Shown: piece after piece, positions 17,120 to 25,159 of the stretch
Layout of the letters: the number at the start of each line of letters is the position of its first letter
Position numbering within the stretch: position 1 is the stretch's first letter
Origin: JBDTMT01 sp033764095
GTDB lineage: Bacteria; Desulfobacterota; Binatia; HRBIN30; CADEER01
Reading direction: 5' to 3'
Assembly: GCA_033764095.1 (NCBI GenBank)
Contig: JANRJF010000034.1
Span: 1 to 64,000 of the forward strand
DNA: 64,000 bases
The notes under the pieces: model-generated
The model's input: the letters and a program-made list of their open reading frames with translations, nothing else
What the model was told of the DNA's origin: nothing
The model's database searches: none
Position numbers and translations under genes: made by a program

Positions 17120-17171
17120 TCCGGGCGCAACTTGACTCGCCACACCCCCACCGTTAGCCACTTGGCGGTAC

Positions 17172-17687
17172 ATGTCGGGCTGGCTCGCGGCGCGCGTGAT
17201 CGGCACCTTCCTGGTGCTGATCATGGTCTTCTTCTTCATCCTGACGTGGGACCCGATCCTCAAAGTGGTCGACATCGGCGCCGCGCTGGCGCAGCTGTCG
17301 GCCTGGATGAGCTACGGCGTGCTCAAGGTGATCGGCGCCATCGGCGGCTTCCCGGTGCACAAGATGGGGACCATCATGGGATCGGGAAACTTCGAGGTCG
17401 ACGTGGCGCCGGCCTGCTCCGGCGCGGTGCCGACCAGCATCTACCTCGCCGCCGTATTCGCCTATCCGACCTCGTGGCGAGCGCGCGGCATCGGCACCGC
17501 CATCGGCATCGCCGTCATCCAGTTGGTCAACGTCGTCCGCGTCAGCGCGCTGTTCCTCGTCGGGCTGTTCTTCCACGAGATCTTCCACGACACGCACGTC
17601 TACGTGGCGCAGGCGTTGGTGGTCTGCGTCGCCGTGGCGCTGTGGCTGTACTGGGCCACGCGGTTCGCCGATGTCCCCGCGCATTAG
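17172..17687 (+). CDS. Exosortase/archaeosortase family transpeptidase, exosortase H-like
   Basis: 171-residue multi-spanning membrane protein. The invariant exosortase triad is visible: C82 in VAPACSGAVP, R123 in QLVNVVRVSALF, and H142 in HDTHVYVAQ. The short length, the ACSG and NVVR contexts and the partner gene fit exosortase H, which processes proteins with a C-terminal IPTL/VPAL-type tail (motif, transmembrane helix, basic end). It overlaps the next gene by 17 bp. Plausible substrates within the window are the proteins encoded at 31098 (tail starting APALSLLG) and perhaps 35476 and 61977. Family assignment is strong; the H subtype is inferred. Confidence 0.88.
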   Translation: MSGWLAARVIGTFLVLIMVFFFILTWDPILKVVDIGAALAQLSAWMSYGVLKVIGAIGGFPVHKMGTIMGSGNFEVDVAPACSGAVPTSIYLAAVFAYPTSWRARGIGTAIGIAVIQLVNVVRVSALFLVGLFFHEIFHDTHVYVAQALVVCVAVALWLYWATRFADVPAH

Positions 17688-18396
17688 GCCGCTGCGCTTC
17701 CTGTTGCTGCTGGTCGTCGGACTGGTCGTCACCTACCAGGCGTGGAAGCCGCTGGCGCCCGCCTACGCGCAGGTGCTGTTGCGCGCCACGCGCGTCGGCC
17801 TGTGGCTGACCGAGTTCTCCACCGACCCGAACTGGAGTCACCCAACCGCGCTGTTCATCGACACGCAGCGCAACCCAACCGGCATCTTCTACCTGCAGAC
17901 CAAGCTCGGCCTCGCCACCCAACCGCCCGCCGACCAACCGCTGCTCGACTGGCTGAAGGCCAACCCGAGCGCGCTGCGCATGGCGCCGCAGGGCATCCCG
18001 GCCGAATGGGTGATGGCCAACCTGGTGCTGCTGATCCCGCTGATGCTGGCGACGCCGGCGCCGACCTGGGGCGTGAAGGCGAAACGGCTGGGATTGGCGC
18101 TGGCGATCGCGCTGGTGCTGCAGGTGTTCGACGTCGTGGTGTCGATCAAGGCGAGCTACGCGACCGCCTTCCCGGGTGCGTTCAACCCCTTCATGACGCG
18201 CGTCTACCAGTTCTTCGACGCCTTCGTGCAGAGCTGGGACACGCAGCTCTTCCCGTTCGTCATCTGGGCCGGCATCCACTTCCGCCAGATCCTGCCGCAG
18301 CGCCTGCTGACGCCGGCGACCGGCGAGGCGCAGCGCGCGCCGGCCGCGCCGGACGGCCTGTCGCGCGCCGAACGCCGCCGCCAGATCCGGCGCTGA
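17671..18396 (+). CDS. Exosortase-associated membrane protein
   Basis: 241 residues. The N-terminal membrane segment RFLLLLVVGLVVTYQAW is followed by a periplasmic stretch of about 110 residues. Two central membrane helices follow (ANLVLLIPLMLATPAPTW and LGLALAIALVLQVFDVVV), and the end is basic (GLSRAERRRQIRR). Proteins of this size and layout directly follow exosortase H genes and are annotated as XrtH-associated membrane proteins. The 17 bp overlap with the exosortase gene supports a common function. The catalytic contribution is not known. Confidence 0.72.
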   Translation: MSPRIRPLRFLLLLVVGLVVTYQAWKPLAPAYAQVLLRATRVGLWLTEFSTDPNWSHPTALFIDTQRNPTGIFYLQTKLGLATQPPADQPLLDWLKANPSALRMAPQGIPAEWVMANLVLLIPLMLATPAPTWGVKAKRLGLALAIALVLQVFDVVVSIKASYATAFPGAFNPFMTRVYQFFDAFVQSWDTQLFPFVIWAGIHFRQILPQRLLTPATGEAQRAPAAPDGLSRAERRRQIRR

Positions 18397-18452
18397 CGGC
18401 CGCGAGCGGGAGGCAGTTCCCCGCTCCGCCGCCGCGTGGCATACAGCCGCGC

Positions 18453-19226
18453 ATGCTGCGCGCTACCGCCGTCGCCCTGCTGCTGTTGGCCGCGCCATGC
18501 GCGGCGGTCGACATCGACACCGCCAAGCTGGTCGACCTCACCTACCCGTTCGGCGCCGAGACGATCTACTGGCCGACCGCGCAGGGATTCAAGCTGGAGG
18601 TCGTGCACCACGGCGACACGCCCGGGCACTACTGGTACGAGGCGAACAACTACAGCGGCGCCGAGCACGGCGGCACCCACATGGACGCGCCGGCGCACTT
18701 CAGCGAGGGCAAGCTGACGGCGGACCAGGTGCCGATCGCCGCCGGCATCGGGCCGCTGGTACGGGTCGACGTCAGCGCCGCGGCGGCGCGCGACCCCGAC
18801 TACCGCCTGACGCGCGACGATCTGCTCGCCTGGGAGAGGGCGCACGGCCGCATCCCGGCCGGTGCCATCGTGGTGATGTACAGCGGCTGGGGCGCACGCT
18901 GGCCGGACAAGCTGCGCTACCTCGGCACCGACAAGGCCGGCGACGTCGCCAACCTGCATTTTCCTGGCTTCTCCAGGGAGGCGGCGGAGTTTCTGGTCGG
19001 CGAGCGCGACATCAAGGCGATCGGCGTCGACACGCCGAGCATCGACTACGGCCCGTCGCAGGACTTCATCGTCCATCGCGTCGTCAACGGCGCCAACAAG
19101 CCCGGCTTCGAGAACCTCGCCAACCTCGACAAGCTGCCGGCCAAGGGCGCGACGCTGATCGCGCTGCCGATGCCGATCGAGGGCGGCTCGGGCGGCCCGC
19201 TGCGCGCCATCGCCATCCTGCCGTAA
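18453..19226 (+). CDS. Secreted cyclase-family (kynurenine formamidase-like) metal hydrolase
   Basis: 257 residues from ATG 18453; the longer in-frame ORF upstream is an overlap of the previous gene. A signal peptide (LRATAVALLLLAAPCAA) precedes the cyclase fold. The family metal-binding motif HGGTHMDAPAHF is at 72-83, with a further PAGAIVVMYSGWG and IKAIGVDTPSIDYG. The family includes kynurenine formamidases and polyketide-cyclase-like hydrolases, mostly acting on amides or esters; an exported version suggests a periplasmic substrate. It lies 56 bp after the exosortase pair in the same direction and may share their transcript. A hairpin array begins 10 bp after its stop. Confidence 0.85.
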   Translation: MLRATAVALLLLAAPCAAVDIDTAKLVDLTYPFGAETIYWPTAQGFKLEVVHHGDTPGHYWYEANNYSGAEHGGTHMDAPAHFSEGKLTADQVPIAAGIGPLVRVDVSAAAARDPDYRLTRDDLLAWERAHGRIPAGAIVVMYSGWGARWPDKLRYLGTDKAGDVANLHFPGFSREAAEFLVGERDIKAIGVDTPSIDYGPSQDFIVHRVVNGANKPGFENLANLDKLPAKGATLIALPMPIEGGSGGPLRAIAILP

Positions 19227-19235
19227 GAGCAGTGC

Positions 19236-19337
19236 CGAGCGATCAGCGACGAGCGACCGGGAAGTGCCGAGCGATGAGCGACGAGCGATGAGGTATACGC
19301 GCGCTTCGCATCGCTCATCGCTCGTCGCTCATCGCTT
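19236..19337. repeat. Tandem-unit hairpin array, family A, copy 2 (extends into a coding start)
   Basis: Left side 19236-19292 holds two runs of GAGCGATGAGCGACGAGC-type units. Right arm 19310-19337 is TCGCTCATCGCTCGTCGC and so on. The right arm is inside the lipoprotein gene that starts at 19288 and encodes HRSSLVAHR of its signal peptide. Confidence 0.9.
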
Positions 19338-20007
19338 CCTACTGCTCGTGATGCTGGCGTCGTGCGGACGCGACAGCGCGCCACCCGCCGCGCCTCCGCA
19401 CCTCGCCTTCGCCGCCACCGCGCATGATTTCGGTCGCGTCCCGCAGGGCACCGCGGTCGAGCACGAGTTTCCCTTCGTCAACGACGGCGGCGCGACGCTG
19501 AGCATCACCGAGCTGCGCGTCGCCTGCGACGCCGCCGCCGTGCTGGTCGGTCCCGGCGAGGTGCCACCGGGCGGGCGCGGCGCGGTGCGCGCGCGCTTCG
19601 ACACCGCCGCGGCACCGGGTGCGCAACAGCGCACGGTGACCGTCTACAGCAACGACCCGACCCAACGCGCCGTCCTGCTGACGCTGGCCGGCAGCGTCGC
19701 ACTGGACGCCGCGGCCGAGCCCGCACAGGTGTACCTCGGAACCGTGCCGCCGGGCGCCGAGCTGGCGCAGAGTGTCGCGCTGCGCGCCGGCAACGATGCG
19801 GTGCGCTTTCTCGGCGCCAGCAGCGCGGCGCCGCAGCTCGCCGTGCGCCTCGCCGACGCGGCCGACGGTCGCGCCCTGCTGATCGGCACCGTCGCCGGCG
19901 CGGCGCCCGGTCCATTCACCGCCGTGGTGCGCGTGCACACCACCAGCCCGACGCGGCCGCTGCTGGAGGTGCCGGTGGCGGGCATCATCGCCGCCCCGAC
20001 GCCATGA
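19288..20007 (+). CDS. DUF1573-like lipoprotein
   Basis: 239 residues from the ATG at 19288 (a GTG at 19264 is also in frame). The signal peptide ends in a lipobox, LLLVMLASC, so it is probably a lipoprotein; its n-region (RYTRASHRSSLVAHR) is encoded by a family A hairpin arm. The mature part has Ig-like DUF1573 features: LAFAATAHDFGRVPQGTA (split as AHDFGRVPQGTAVEHEF), NDGGATLSITELRVACD, PPGGRGAVRARFDT and VTVYSNDPTQ. These domains are found in surface and periplasmic proteins. The gene overlaps the following kinase gene by 4 bp (ATGA), so both are translated together. Function unknown. Confidence 0.8.
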   Translation: MRYTRASHRSSLVAHRFLLLVMLASCGRDSAPPAAPPHLAFAATAHDFGRVPQGTAVEHEFPFVNDGGATLSITELRVACDAAAVLVGPGEVPPGGRGAVRARFDTAAAPGAQQRTVTVYSNDPTQRAVLLTLAGSVALDAAAEPAQVYLGTVPPGAELAQSVALRAGNDAVRFLGASSAAPQLAVRLADAADGRALLIGTVAGAAPGPFTAVVRVHTTSPTRPLLEVPVAGIIAAPTP

Positions 20008-20930
20008 GCGCGACAGCCGCCGCCCAACGCGCCTTCGACGTCGTCGGCTTCGGCTTCAATACCATCGATCACGTCTGTCGGGTGCCGCGGCCGCCGGGCG
20101 GCGACGGCAAGGCGCGCCTGCTCGACTACGCCGTGCTGCCGGGCGGCCAGGTGCCGACCGCACTGGTCGCGTTGCAGCGTTGGGACCTGCGCACCGCCTA
20201 CGTCGGTCCACTCGGCGATGACGCCGGCGGCGTTCTGCAGCGCGAGTCGCTGACCGCGGCCGGTGTGGATCTGCGCGGCGCGCCGCTGCGACGTGGCGTC
20301 GGCAGTCACACGTCGATGATCATGGTGGACGCGGTCACCGGCGAGCGCAGTATCCTCTGGCATCGACCCGCCGGCCTGGCGCTCGCCGCCGCCGAGCTCG
20401 ATCGCGCCACGCTGTCTTCCGGCCGCGCGCTGCTGCTCGATGCCGACGACGTCGAGACCGCCATCCTCGCCGCCGGCTGGGCGCGCGACGCCGGTGCGTT
20501 GGTGATGCTCGACGTCGACGAGCCCGGCCCGCGCACCGATGCGCTGCTGGCGCTGAGCGACGTGGTGATCGTCTCCGACCGCTTCCCGCAGCGGCACACC
20601 GGCCGCGCCGACCTGCGCGAGGCGCTGCGCGCCATGCACGCCGCCGGACCGCGCCTGGTCGCCGCGACGCTCGGTGCCGGCGGCGCGCTCGCCATCGCCG
20701 ACGGCGAGTTGCTCTATGTTCCGGCGTTTCGCGTTGCGGTGGTCGACACCACCAGCGCCGGCGACTGCTTCCACGCCGGCTGCCTCTACGGTCTGCTGCA
20801 GGGCTGGGATGCGGCACGCGCGTTGCGCTTCGCCGCCGGCGCCGCGGCGCTCGCCTGCACGCGACTCGGCGGCCGCTCCAGCGTCCCGGAGCTCGCTGCC
20901 GTCGGTGCCCTGGTCGACGGCGCGAGCTGA
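20004..20930 (+). CDS. PfkB-family carbohydrate kinase (ribokinase-like)
   Basis: 308 residues; ATP-dependent sugar or nucleoside kinase. The N-terminal family signature GGQVPTALVALQRWDL is at about 47-62 and the C-terminal signature DTTSAGDCFHAGCLYG at about 250-265. The catalytic Asp is in SAGD; the usual GAGD is SAGD here. The frame ends at 20930 with AVGALVDGAS. The ATGA overlap with the upstream lipoprotein gene implies coupling. The physiological sugar is unknown. A strong hairpin follows 50 bp downstream, between this gene and the convergent beta-helix gene. Confidence 0.9.
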   Translation: MSATAAAQRAFDVVGFGFNTIDHVCRVPRPPGGDGKARLLDYAVLPGGQVPTALVALQRWDLRTAYVGPLGDDAGGVLQRESLTAAGVDLRGAPLRRGVGSHTSMIMVDAVTGERSILWHRPAGLALAAAELDRATLSSGRALLLDADDVETAILAAGWARDAGALVMLDVDEPGPRTDALLALSDVVIVSDRFPQRHTGRADLREALRAMHAAGPRLVAATLGAGGALAIADGELLYVPAFRVAVVDTTSAGDCFHAGCLYGLLQGWDAARALRFAAGAAALACTRLGGRSSVPELAAVGALVDGAS

Positions 20931-20979
20931 TCGCGTCGTCGAACCCGCTTCTGGGGCTCAAACCATCGCTGCTTATCGC

Positions 20980-21012
20980 GCGTAGGGGCGCGGCTTGCCG
21001 CGGCCCCTACGC
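20980..21012. terminator. GTAGGGGCGCGG-type hairpin between convergent genes, copy 1
   Basis: Perfect arms GCGTAGGGGC and GCCCCTACGC around CGGC-TT-GCCG make a long, very stable stem without a T-tract. It sits between convergent genes and probably works as a bidirectional terminator. Related cores occur at 34521 and 55731, so it is also a dispersed repeat. Confidence 0.72.
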
Positions 21013-21036
21013 ACGGTGCCAGCGAATCGCCCCTTC

Positions 21037-23127
21037 TCACCTGGGCAGCAGGTTGCTGCCGGCGTGGCGCAGGATCGATTGCGGCACGTCGGCCTCGCTC
21101 TCGATGACGCGATTGCGCGCGTAGCTGAGGTTGATCGGGTAGGAGACGCCGAAGTCGTCGGTATACGGGCACGGCGCTTCGAAGCGCGGGTGCGCCCAAT
21201 AGTTGCCGACGTAGCGGATGTTGCCGTAGGTGCGGCAGCCGCCGGTATCGCTGCCGTACGGAATGAGGTCGGCGATGCAGTAGGGCGGGTACGGCAGCGG
21301 ATCGAGCAGACTCGGGCACGGTCCGAAGTCGGCGAAGCCGGTCGGGTTGTCGTACGAGACGTTGCCGCGCAGCGTGACGTGGGTGCTGCCGCCGTCGGTG
21401 TAGAACGTGTTCGAGCCGGCGCGTGGGCGCTTGTGCGCGGCGACGTTGCCGGCGAGCAGCGTGCCGGTCGCCGGCGTCGGCCCCTGGCCGCCGACCGTGT
21501 AGACGGCACCGCCGTCCCACACCACGTTCACGTATTGCTCGATGCGATTGGCGATCACCTTGGTCTCGCGCAGCACCGTCGGCGTGTCGAAGGTGCCCCA
21601 CATCCCCGCCGTCGCGTCACCCAGGCCGGGAAAGCTCGGGCGGTCGAGCAGACCCCAGCCCCAGCCGATCGAGATGCCGGACCACGGCACGTCGATGATC
21701 GTGTTGTGCAGGATCGAGGTGCGCTGCGCGTAGCCGATCATGATCCCGGCGGCGTCCACGTAGTCGCGACCAGCGCGATAGATGTGGTTGTTGAAGAGCG
21801 TGTTGTCGCGCAGCAGGAAGCTCGCCGCCGGCGGCCGCGCGTCATCCAAGCCGACGCCGCCGATCTGCACCGCGGCGGAGGAGAGGTCGCGGAAGATGTT
21901 GCTGGTGACGCGGTTGCGCTGGCAGCCGACGACGAAGTCGATGCCGACGGCGCCGAGGTGCTCGAAGGTGTTGCGGTCGAACTGCAGATCCGTGCCGAAG
22001 CGCACGCTGACGTTCCCCGGCGTGCGCGTCCAGTTGAGGTTGTCGTGGCCGGTGTAGTTCGGCGTGTGGTCGGTGCCGATGAGGTGGAAGCCGCCCTGGT
22101 CGGCGACGTAGCCGTCCGGCCCGCTCGGCTCCAGCCAGGTCGCGCCGCTGAAGGTGAGGCCGGAGAAGCGCAGCTTGGTCACCGGCTGCGTCGCGGTGCC
22201 GCGGATGTCCACCAACGTTTCGAGCAGCGGCAGTTCAACGGTCGCGGTGCGCAGGTCTTCGTTGAAGAACGGCCAGTAGTAGAGCCAGCCGCTGGCGCGA
22301 TCGAGGTACCACTCGCCGGCCTGGTCGAGGAACTCGAGCGCGTTCTCGAAGCGCGTCACCTGCCAGAAGCTCCAGATGCCGGGCAGCCCGGAGGTCGCAT
22401 CGCGGAACATGTTCGCGTTGGTCCAGCACGGCTCCTGCATGACCAGCAGACCGGGCGTGGTGCCGACTGGGGGCTCGACGTGGTCGATCGGGCAGCTCGC
22501 CATCTTCCATTGCGTCACCACCACCGCCTCGACGGCGCCCGGATTGGTCCACTTCGTCGGATCGGCGTAGTGCGCCGGGTTGAGAATCGGATTCGGCAGG
22601 TACTCGATGCCGCGCACCTCGCCTTCCGCCAACCCGTAGGTCGGACGGAAGCTGGCGAGAAAGTCCTGCGTGCGCGCGCGGGTGGCGCGCTGCCCGTTGA
22701 CGTAGAGCTGGCGGGTCGCGAGGTCGCCAACGAAGGCGCGCTGGATGCGGCCGGAGTACGGCTGCCAGCCGCTCACCGCGATGGCGCCGGAGATCACCGG
22801 GTGGGCGCCCGGCGCGGCGCGGTAGACCACCTGCCGACCGCCGTCGCGCGCGTCGAGCTCCAGCGGCCGCGTCAGGCGGTAGGTCCCGTCCTCCAGGTTG
22901 ATGAACACGGCGCGACCGCGCATGGCGCGCGCCGCGTCGCGGGCGCGCTCCAACGTCGCGAACGGCGCCGCGCGCGTGCCCGCCGCCGCGTCGCTGCCGT
23001 CGGGCGCCACCCACAGCTGCGCCGCGCCCTTCGCCGCGACGCGCGGAGCGAAGCCGAGCAGCGCGATCAGCAGCGCGCTCAGCAACGCTGCCAGGTCGGA
23101 ACGTGGGGATCGGGTCGGCGCACGCAT
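21037..23127 (-). CDS. Secreted right-handed parallel beta-helix protein (pectate-lyase-like fold)
   Basis: 696 residues from the ATG at 23127 (GGAGG site). A signal peptide (ALLSALLIALLGFAPRVAA) precedes a start typical of exported beta-helix proteins: LWVAPDGSDAAAGT, APFATLERARDAAR, LEDGTYRLTRPLEL. The middle and C-terminal parts show helix coils with recurrent N/D/G ladders (FDRNTFEHLGAVGIDF, NRVTSNIFRDLSSAAVQI, LRDNTLFNNHIYRAG, TSILHNTIIDVPWSGI). Such proteins bind or cleave polysaccharides; no catalytic set can be named. The N-terminal phrase fits the family used by carbohydrate-active parallel beta-helix proteins. It is monocistronic, convergent with the PfkB gene. Confidence 0.85.
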   Translation of the reverse strand: MRAPTRSPRSDLAALLSALLIALLGFAPRVAAKGAAQLWVAPDGSDAAAGTRAAPFATLERARDAARAMRGRAVFINLEDGTYRLTRPLELDARDGGRQVVYRAAPGAHPVISGAIAVSGWQPYSGRIQRAFVGDLATRQLYVNGQRATRARTQDFLASFRPTYGLAEGEVRGIEYLPNPILNPAHYADPTKWTNPGAVEAVVVTQWKMASCPIDHVEPPVGTTPGLLVMQEPCWTNANMFRDATSGLPGIWSFWQVTRFENALEFLDQAGEWYLDRASGWLYYWPFFNEDLRTATVELPLLETLVDIRGTATQPVTKLRFSGLTFSGATWLEPSGPDGYVADQGGFHLIGTDHTPNYTGHDNLNWTRTPGNVSVRFGTDLQFDRNTFEHLGAVGIDFVVGCQRNRVTSNIFRDLSSAAVQIGGVGLDDARPPAASFLLRDNTLFNNHIYRAGRDYVDAAGIMIGYAQRTSILHNTIIDVPWSGISIGWGWGLLDRPSFPGLGDATAGMWGTFDTPTVLRETKVIANRIEQYVNVVWDGGAVYTVGGQGPTPATGTLLAGNVAAHKRPRAGSNTFYTDGGSTHVTLRGNVSYDNPTGFADFGPCPSLLDPLPYPPYCIADLIPYGSDTGGCRTYGNIRYVGNYWAHPRFEAPCPYTDDFGVSYPINLSYARNRVIESEADVPQSILRHAGSNLLPR

Positions 23128-23308
23128 GGCTCTACCTCCGGAGCGCCCTCGAGGAGCAAGACAAATGCCGCGTCGTTCGCAATGCGAGCTGGGTGAGTCG
23201 GCGCGCGCCGGCCGCGTCGCGCGGCACAACGCCACCCGCGCAGCGCCACTTTCTTGATGATGGGCGAGGCGGCCAACCCACGTTGACTCGGACGCGCCGA
23301 TTGGTAGA

Positions 23309-23322
23309 ACTGACCAGTCAGT
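23309..23322. promoter_or_regulatory. Palindromic operator upstream of the efflux tetR
   Basis: ACTGAC and GTCAGT arms separated by CA, 21 bp before the TetR start. The flanking GGTA and TACC extend the symmetry with a 2-base slip. A TTGACT at 23284 with TAGAAC at 23305 could be the promoter it overlaps. It is a likely autoregulatory TetR site for the whole efflux operon. Confidence 0.7.
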
Positions 23323-23342
23323 ACCGGAATTCAGCCCCTTCC

Positions 23343-23978
23343 ATGCGCGGACGAAAGAAGAGCGAAGACACCCGTGCGGCCATCCTGCGCTGCGCCTCGG
23401 AGGTGTTCTCCGAGCGGCCCTATCACGAGGTGCTGACCGACGAGATCAGCGGCCGGCTGCGCATCGGCAAGGGCACGCTCTATCGCTACTTCACCTCGAA
23501 GGAAGACCTCTACTTCGCCACCCTGGTGGACGGGCTGAAGGGCATGCAGGAGGCGATCGACGGCGTGCTGACGACGCGCGCGCCGCTCGAGCGCACGATC
23601 GAGGCGCTGACCCGCACCATCGTCGGCTACTTCTGGCAGCGGCGCGACTTCTTCGTCCTGCTGCACCGGCACGAGACCAAGCTCGACCCGAGCGAGCGGG
23701 TCGAGTGGGAACAGCAGCGCGAAGCGGTGGTGGCGCGCGTCGGCGACCGCATCGCGGCCGAGCTCGGCCGCACCCGCGTCGATCCGCGGCTGGCGGTGGA
23801 GATGTTGTTCGGCATGATCCGTTCGGCGTGCCTGTATCGCGACGAGACGGCGCGCCCCGACGACCTGGCGCGCCTGGTGACGCGCACCTTCCTGGGCGGC
23901 GTGCGCGCCGCCTTCCAGCCCCGCGCGACGCGCGCAGCGACGGCAAATGGCAAGCGAGCGGCGGGAGGCAAGGCGTGA
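23343..23978 (+). CDS. TetR/AcrR-family regulator of the adjacent RND efflux operon
   Basis: 211 residues from the ATG at 23343; upstream codons cross the operator and are not used. The N-terminal HTH is clear: SEDTRAAILRCASEVFSE, then TDEISGRLRIGKGTLYRYFTSKEDLYFATL. The C-terminal part is helical and carries a TetR_C-like FVLLHRHETKLDPSERVE region; a basic Ala-rich tail (RATAANGKRAAGGKA-like) ends the protein. It overlaps the membrane-fusion gene by GTGA. Its position first in an adaptor-pump-outer membrane factor operon makes it the presumed local repressor, relieved by a pump substrate. Confidence 0.9.
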   Translation: MRGRKKSEDTRAAILRCASEVFSERPYHEVLTDEISGRLRIGKGTLYRYFTSKEDLYFATLVDGLKGMQEAIDGVLTTRAPLERTIEALTRTIVGYFWQRRDFFVLLHRHETKLDPSERVEWEQQREAVVARVGDRIAAELGRTRVDPRLAVEMLFGMIRSACLYRDETARPDDLARLVTRTFLGGVRAAFQPRATRAATANGKRAAGGKA

Positions 23979-25126
23979 GGCACGTGATCGAGTGCGCCGG
24001 TGTGCCGGTGCGCCGGTTTGCCGGTATCGACATTTCTACTTACCGGCGCACCGGCGCACCGGCGCACCGGCAGACCCTGCTTCCGCTGCTCGCCGCGATC
24101 GCGCTTCTCGCCGGCGCGTGCGCCAACCCATCCGACTCGCAGACCATCGCGACACCGACGGCGGGCAAGGCGGAGGAGACGCTGCAGGTGACGGTGGTGC
24201 CGGTGTCGTTCCGGCCGACCAAGCGGCTGTTGAAGTTCGTCGGCACGTTGTTCGGCAACCAGGAAGTGACGTTGTCGAGCCAGGTCGAGGGGCAGATCGA
24301 GAAGCTGTCGGTGGACCTCGGCGACCACGTCACGCAGGGCCAGGTGCTGGCCGAGGTGGACGACACCAGCGCGCGCGCGCAGCTGCGCGAGGTCGAGGCG
24401 CGGCTCGCCAAGGCGCGCGCCGACGAGGCGCGCGGTCGCGAGCTGATGAAGAGCAACGTCATCTCGCCGCAGGAATACGAGCAGATGCAGACCAACGTCG
24501 CGGTCGCCGAGGCGCAGCGCGACGGTATGAACGTGCAGCTGGAGCACAAGCACGTGCGCTCGCCGCTGACCGGTGCGGTGGTGAAGCGGCTGGTGTCGGT
24601 CGGCGAGTACGTGCGACCGGGCACGCCGTTGTTCGACCTGGTGGCCGACGATCCGCTCACGCTGCGCGGCGACGTGCCGGAGCGCTTCGCCGACGAGGTC
24701 GCGGTCGGCCAGCCGGTGCAGATCAAGGTCGACGCCTACCCCGACGACGCGTTCGAAGGGCGCCTGCTGCGCGTCAGCCCGGCGGCCAACGCGGAGAATC
24801 GCTCGATCACCGTCGAGGCGGAGGTGCCGAACGCCGACCATCGGCTGAAACCGGGCTTCTTCTCTGCCGCCAACATCGTCACCCGCGCCGACGACGAAGC
24901 GCTGGTGGTCCCCGAGACCGCGGTGGTCACCTTCGCCGGCGTCACCAAGCTGTTCGTCGTGCGCGACGGCATCGCCTACGAGCGCCACGTGCGCGTCGGC
25001 ACGCGCGACGACCAGGGCCTGGTCGAGGTCATCGAGGGCCTGCACGCCGACGAAGTGGTCGCCACCTCCGGCCTCGCCAAGCTCGAAAACGGCATGGCGG
25101 TGGCGGTGCGCAAGGGCGACAGCTGA
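23975..25126 (+). CDS. RND efflux periplasmic adaptor (membrane fusion lipoprotein)
   Basis: 383 residues starting at GTG 23975, which overlaps the tetR stop and has a GGAGG site; GTG 23984 is the alternative. Lipoprotein signal peptide with lipobox LLAGAC. The mature protein has the adaptor order: beta-barrel/lipoyl halves (EVTLSSQVEGQIEKLSVD, GDHVTQGQVLAEVD), a coiled hairpin (ARAQLREVEARLAKARAD), the second lipoyl half (SPLTGAVVKRLVSVGEYV) and C-terminal membrane-proximal domain (AVVTFAGVTKLFVVRDG). It links the inner-membrane pump to the outer-membrane channel. The residues before the signal core (CAGVPVRRFAGIDIST...) are encoded by a family F hairpin array. Confidence 0.93.
   Translation: MRHVIECAGVPVRRFAGIDISTYRRTGAPAHRQTLLPLLAAIALLAGACANPSDSQTIATPTAGKAEETLQVTVVPVSFRPTKRLLKFVGTLFGNQEVTLSSQVEGQIEKLSVDLGDHVTQGQVLAEVDDTSARAQLREVEARLAKARADEARGRELMKSNVISPQEYEQMQTNVAVAEAQRDGMNVQLEHKHVRSPLTGAVVKRLVSVGEYVRPGTPLFDLVADDPLTLRGDVPERFADEVAVGQPVQIKVDAYPDDAFEGRLLRVSPAANAENRSITVEAEVPNADHRLKPGFFSAANIVTRADDEALVVPETAVVTFAGVTKLFVVRDGIAYERHVRVGTRDDQGLVEVIEGLHADEVVATSGLAKLENGMAVAVRKGDS
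23992..24071. repeat. Tandem-unit hairpin array, family F (GTGCGCCG unit), inside a coding start
   Basis: Left arm 23992-24026 is four 8 bp units (GTGCGCCG, GTGTGCCG, GTGCGCCG, GTTTGCCG). Right arm 24041-24071 is (ACCGGCGC) repeated. The loop is 14 bp. The element lies wholly within the first 33 codons of the adaptor gene. Confidence 0.92.
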
Positions 25127-25159
25127 TGCGCGGCGCGGGCTCGTCGGCGGCGTAGCGCC

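Noticed and set aside
17742..18452. Upstream extension of the cyclase ORF
   Set aside because: It overlaps the exosortase-associated gene in another frame; the signal peptide starts at 18453.
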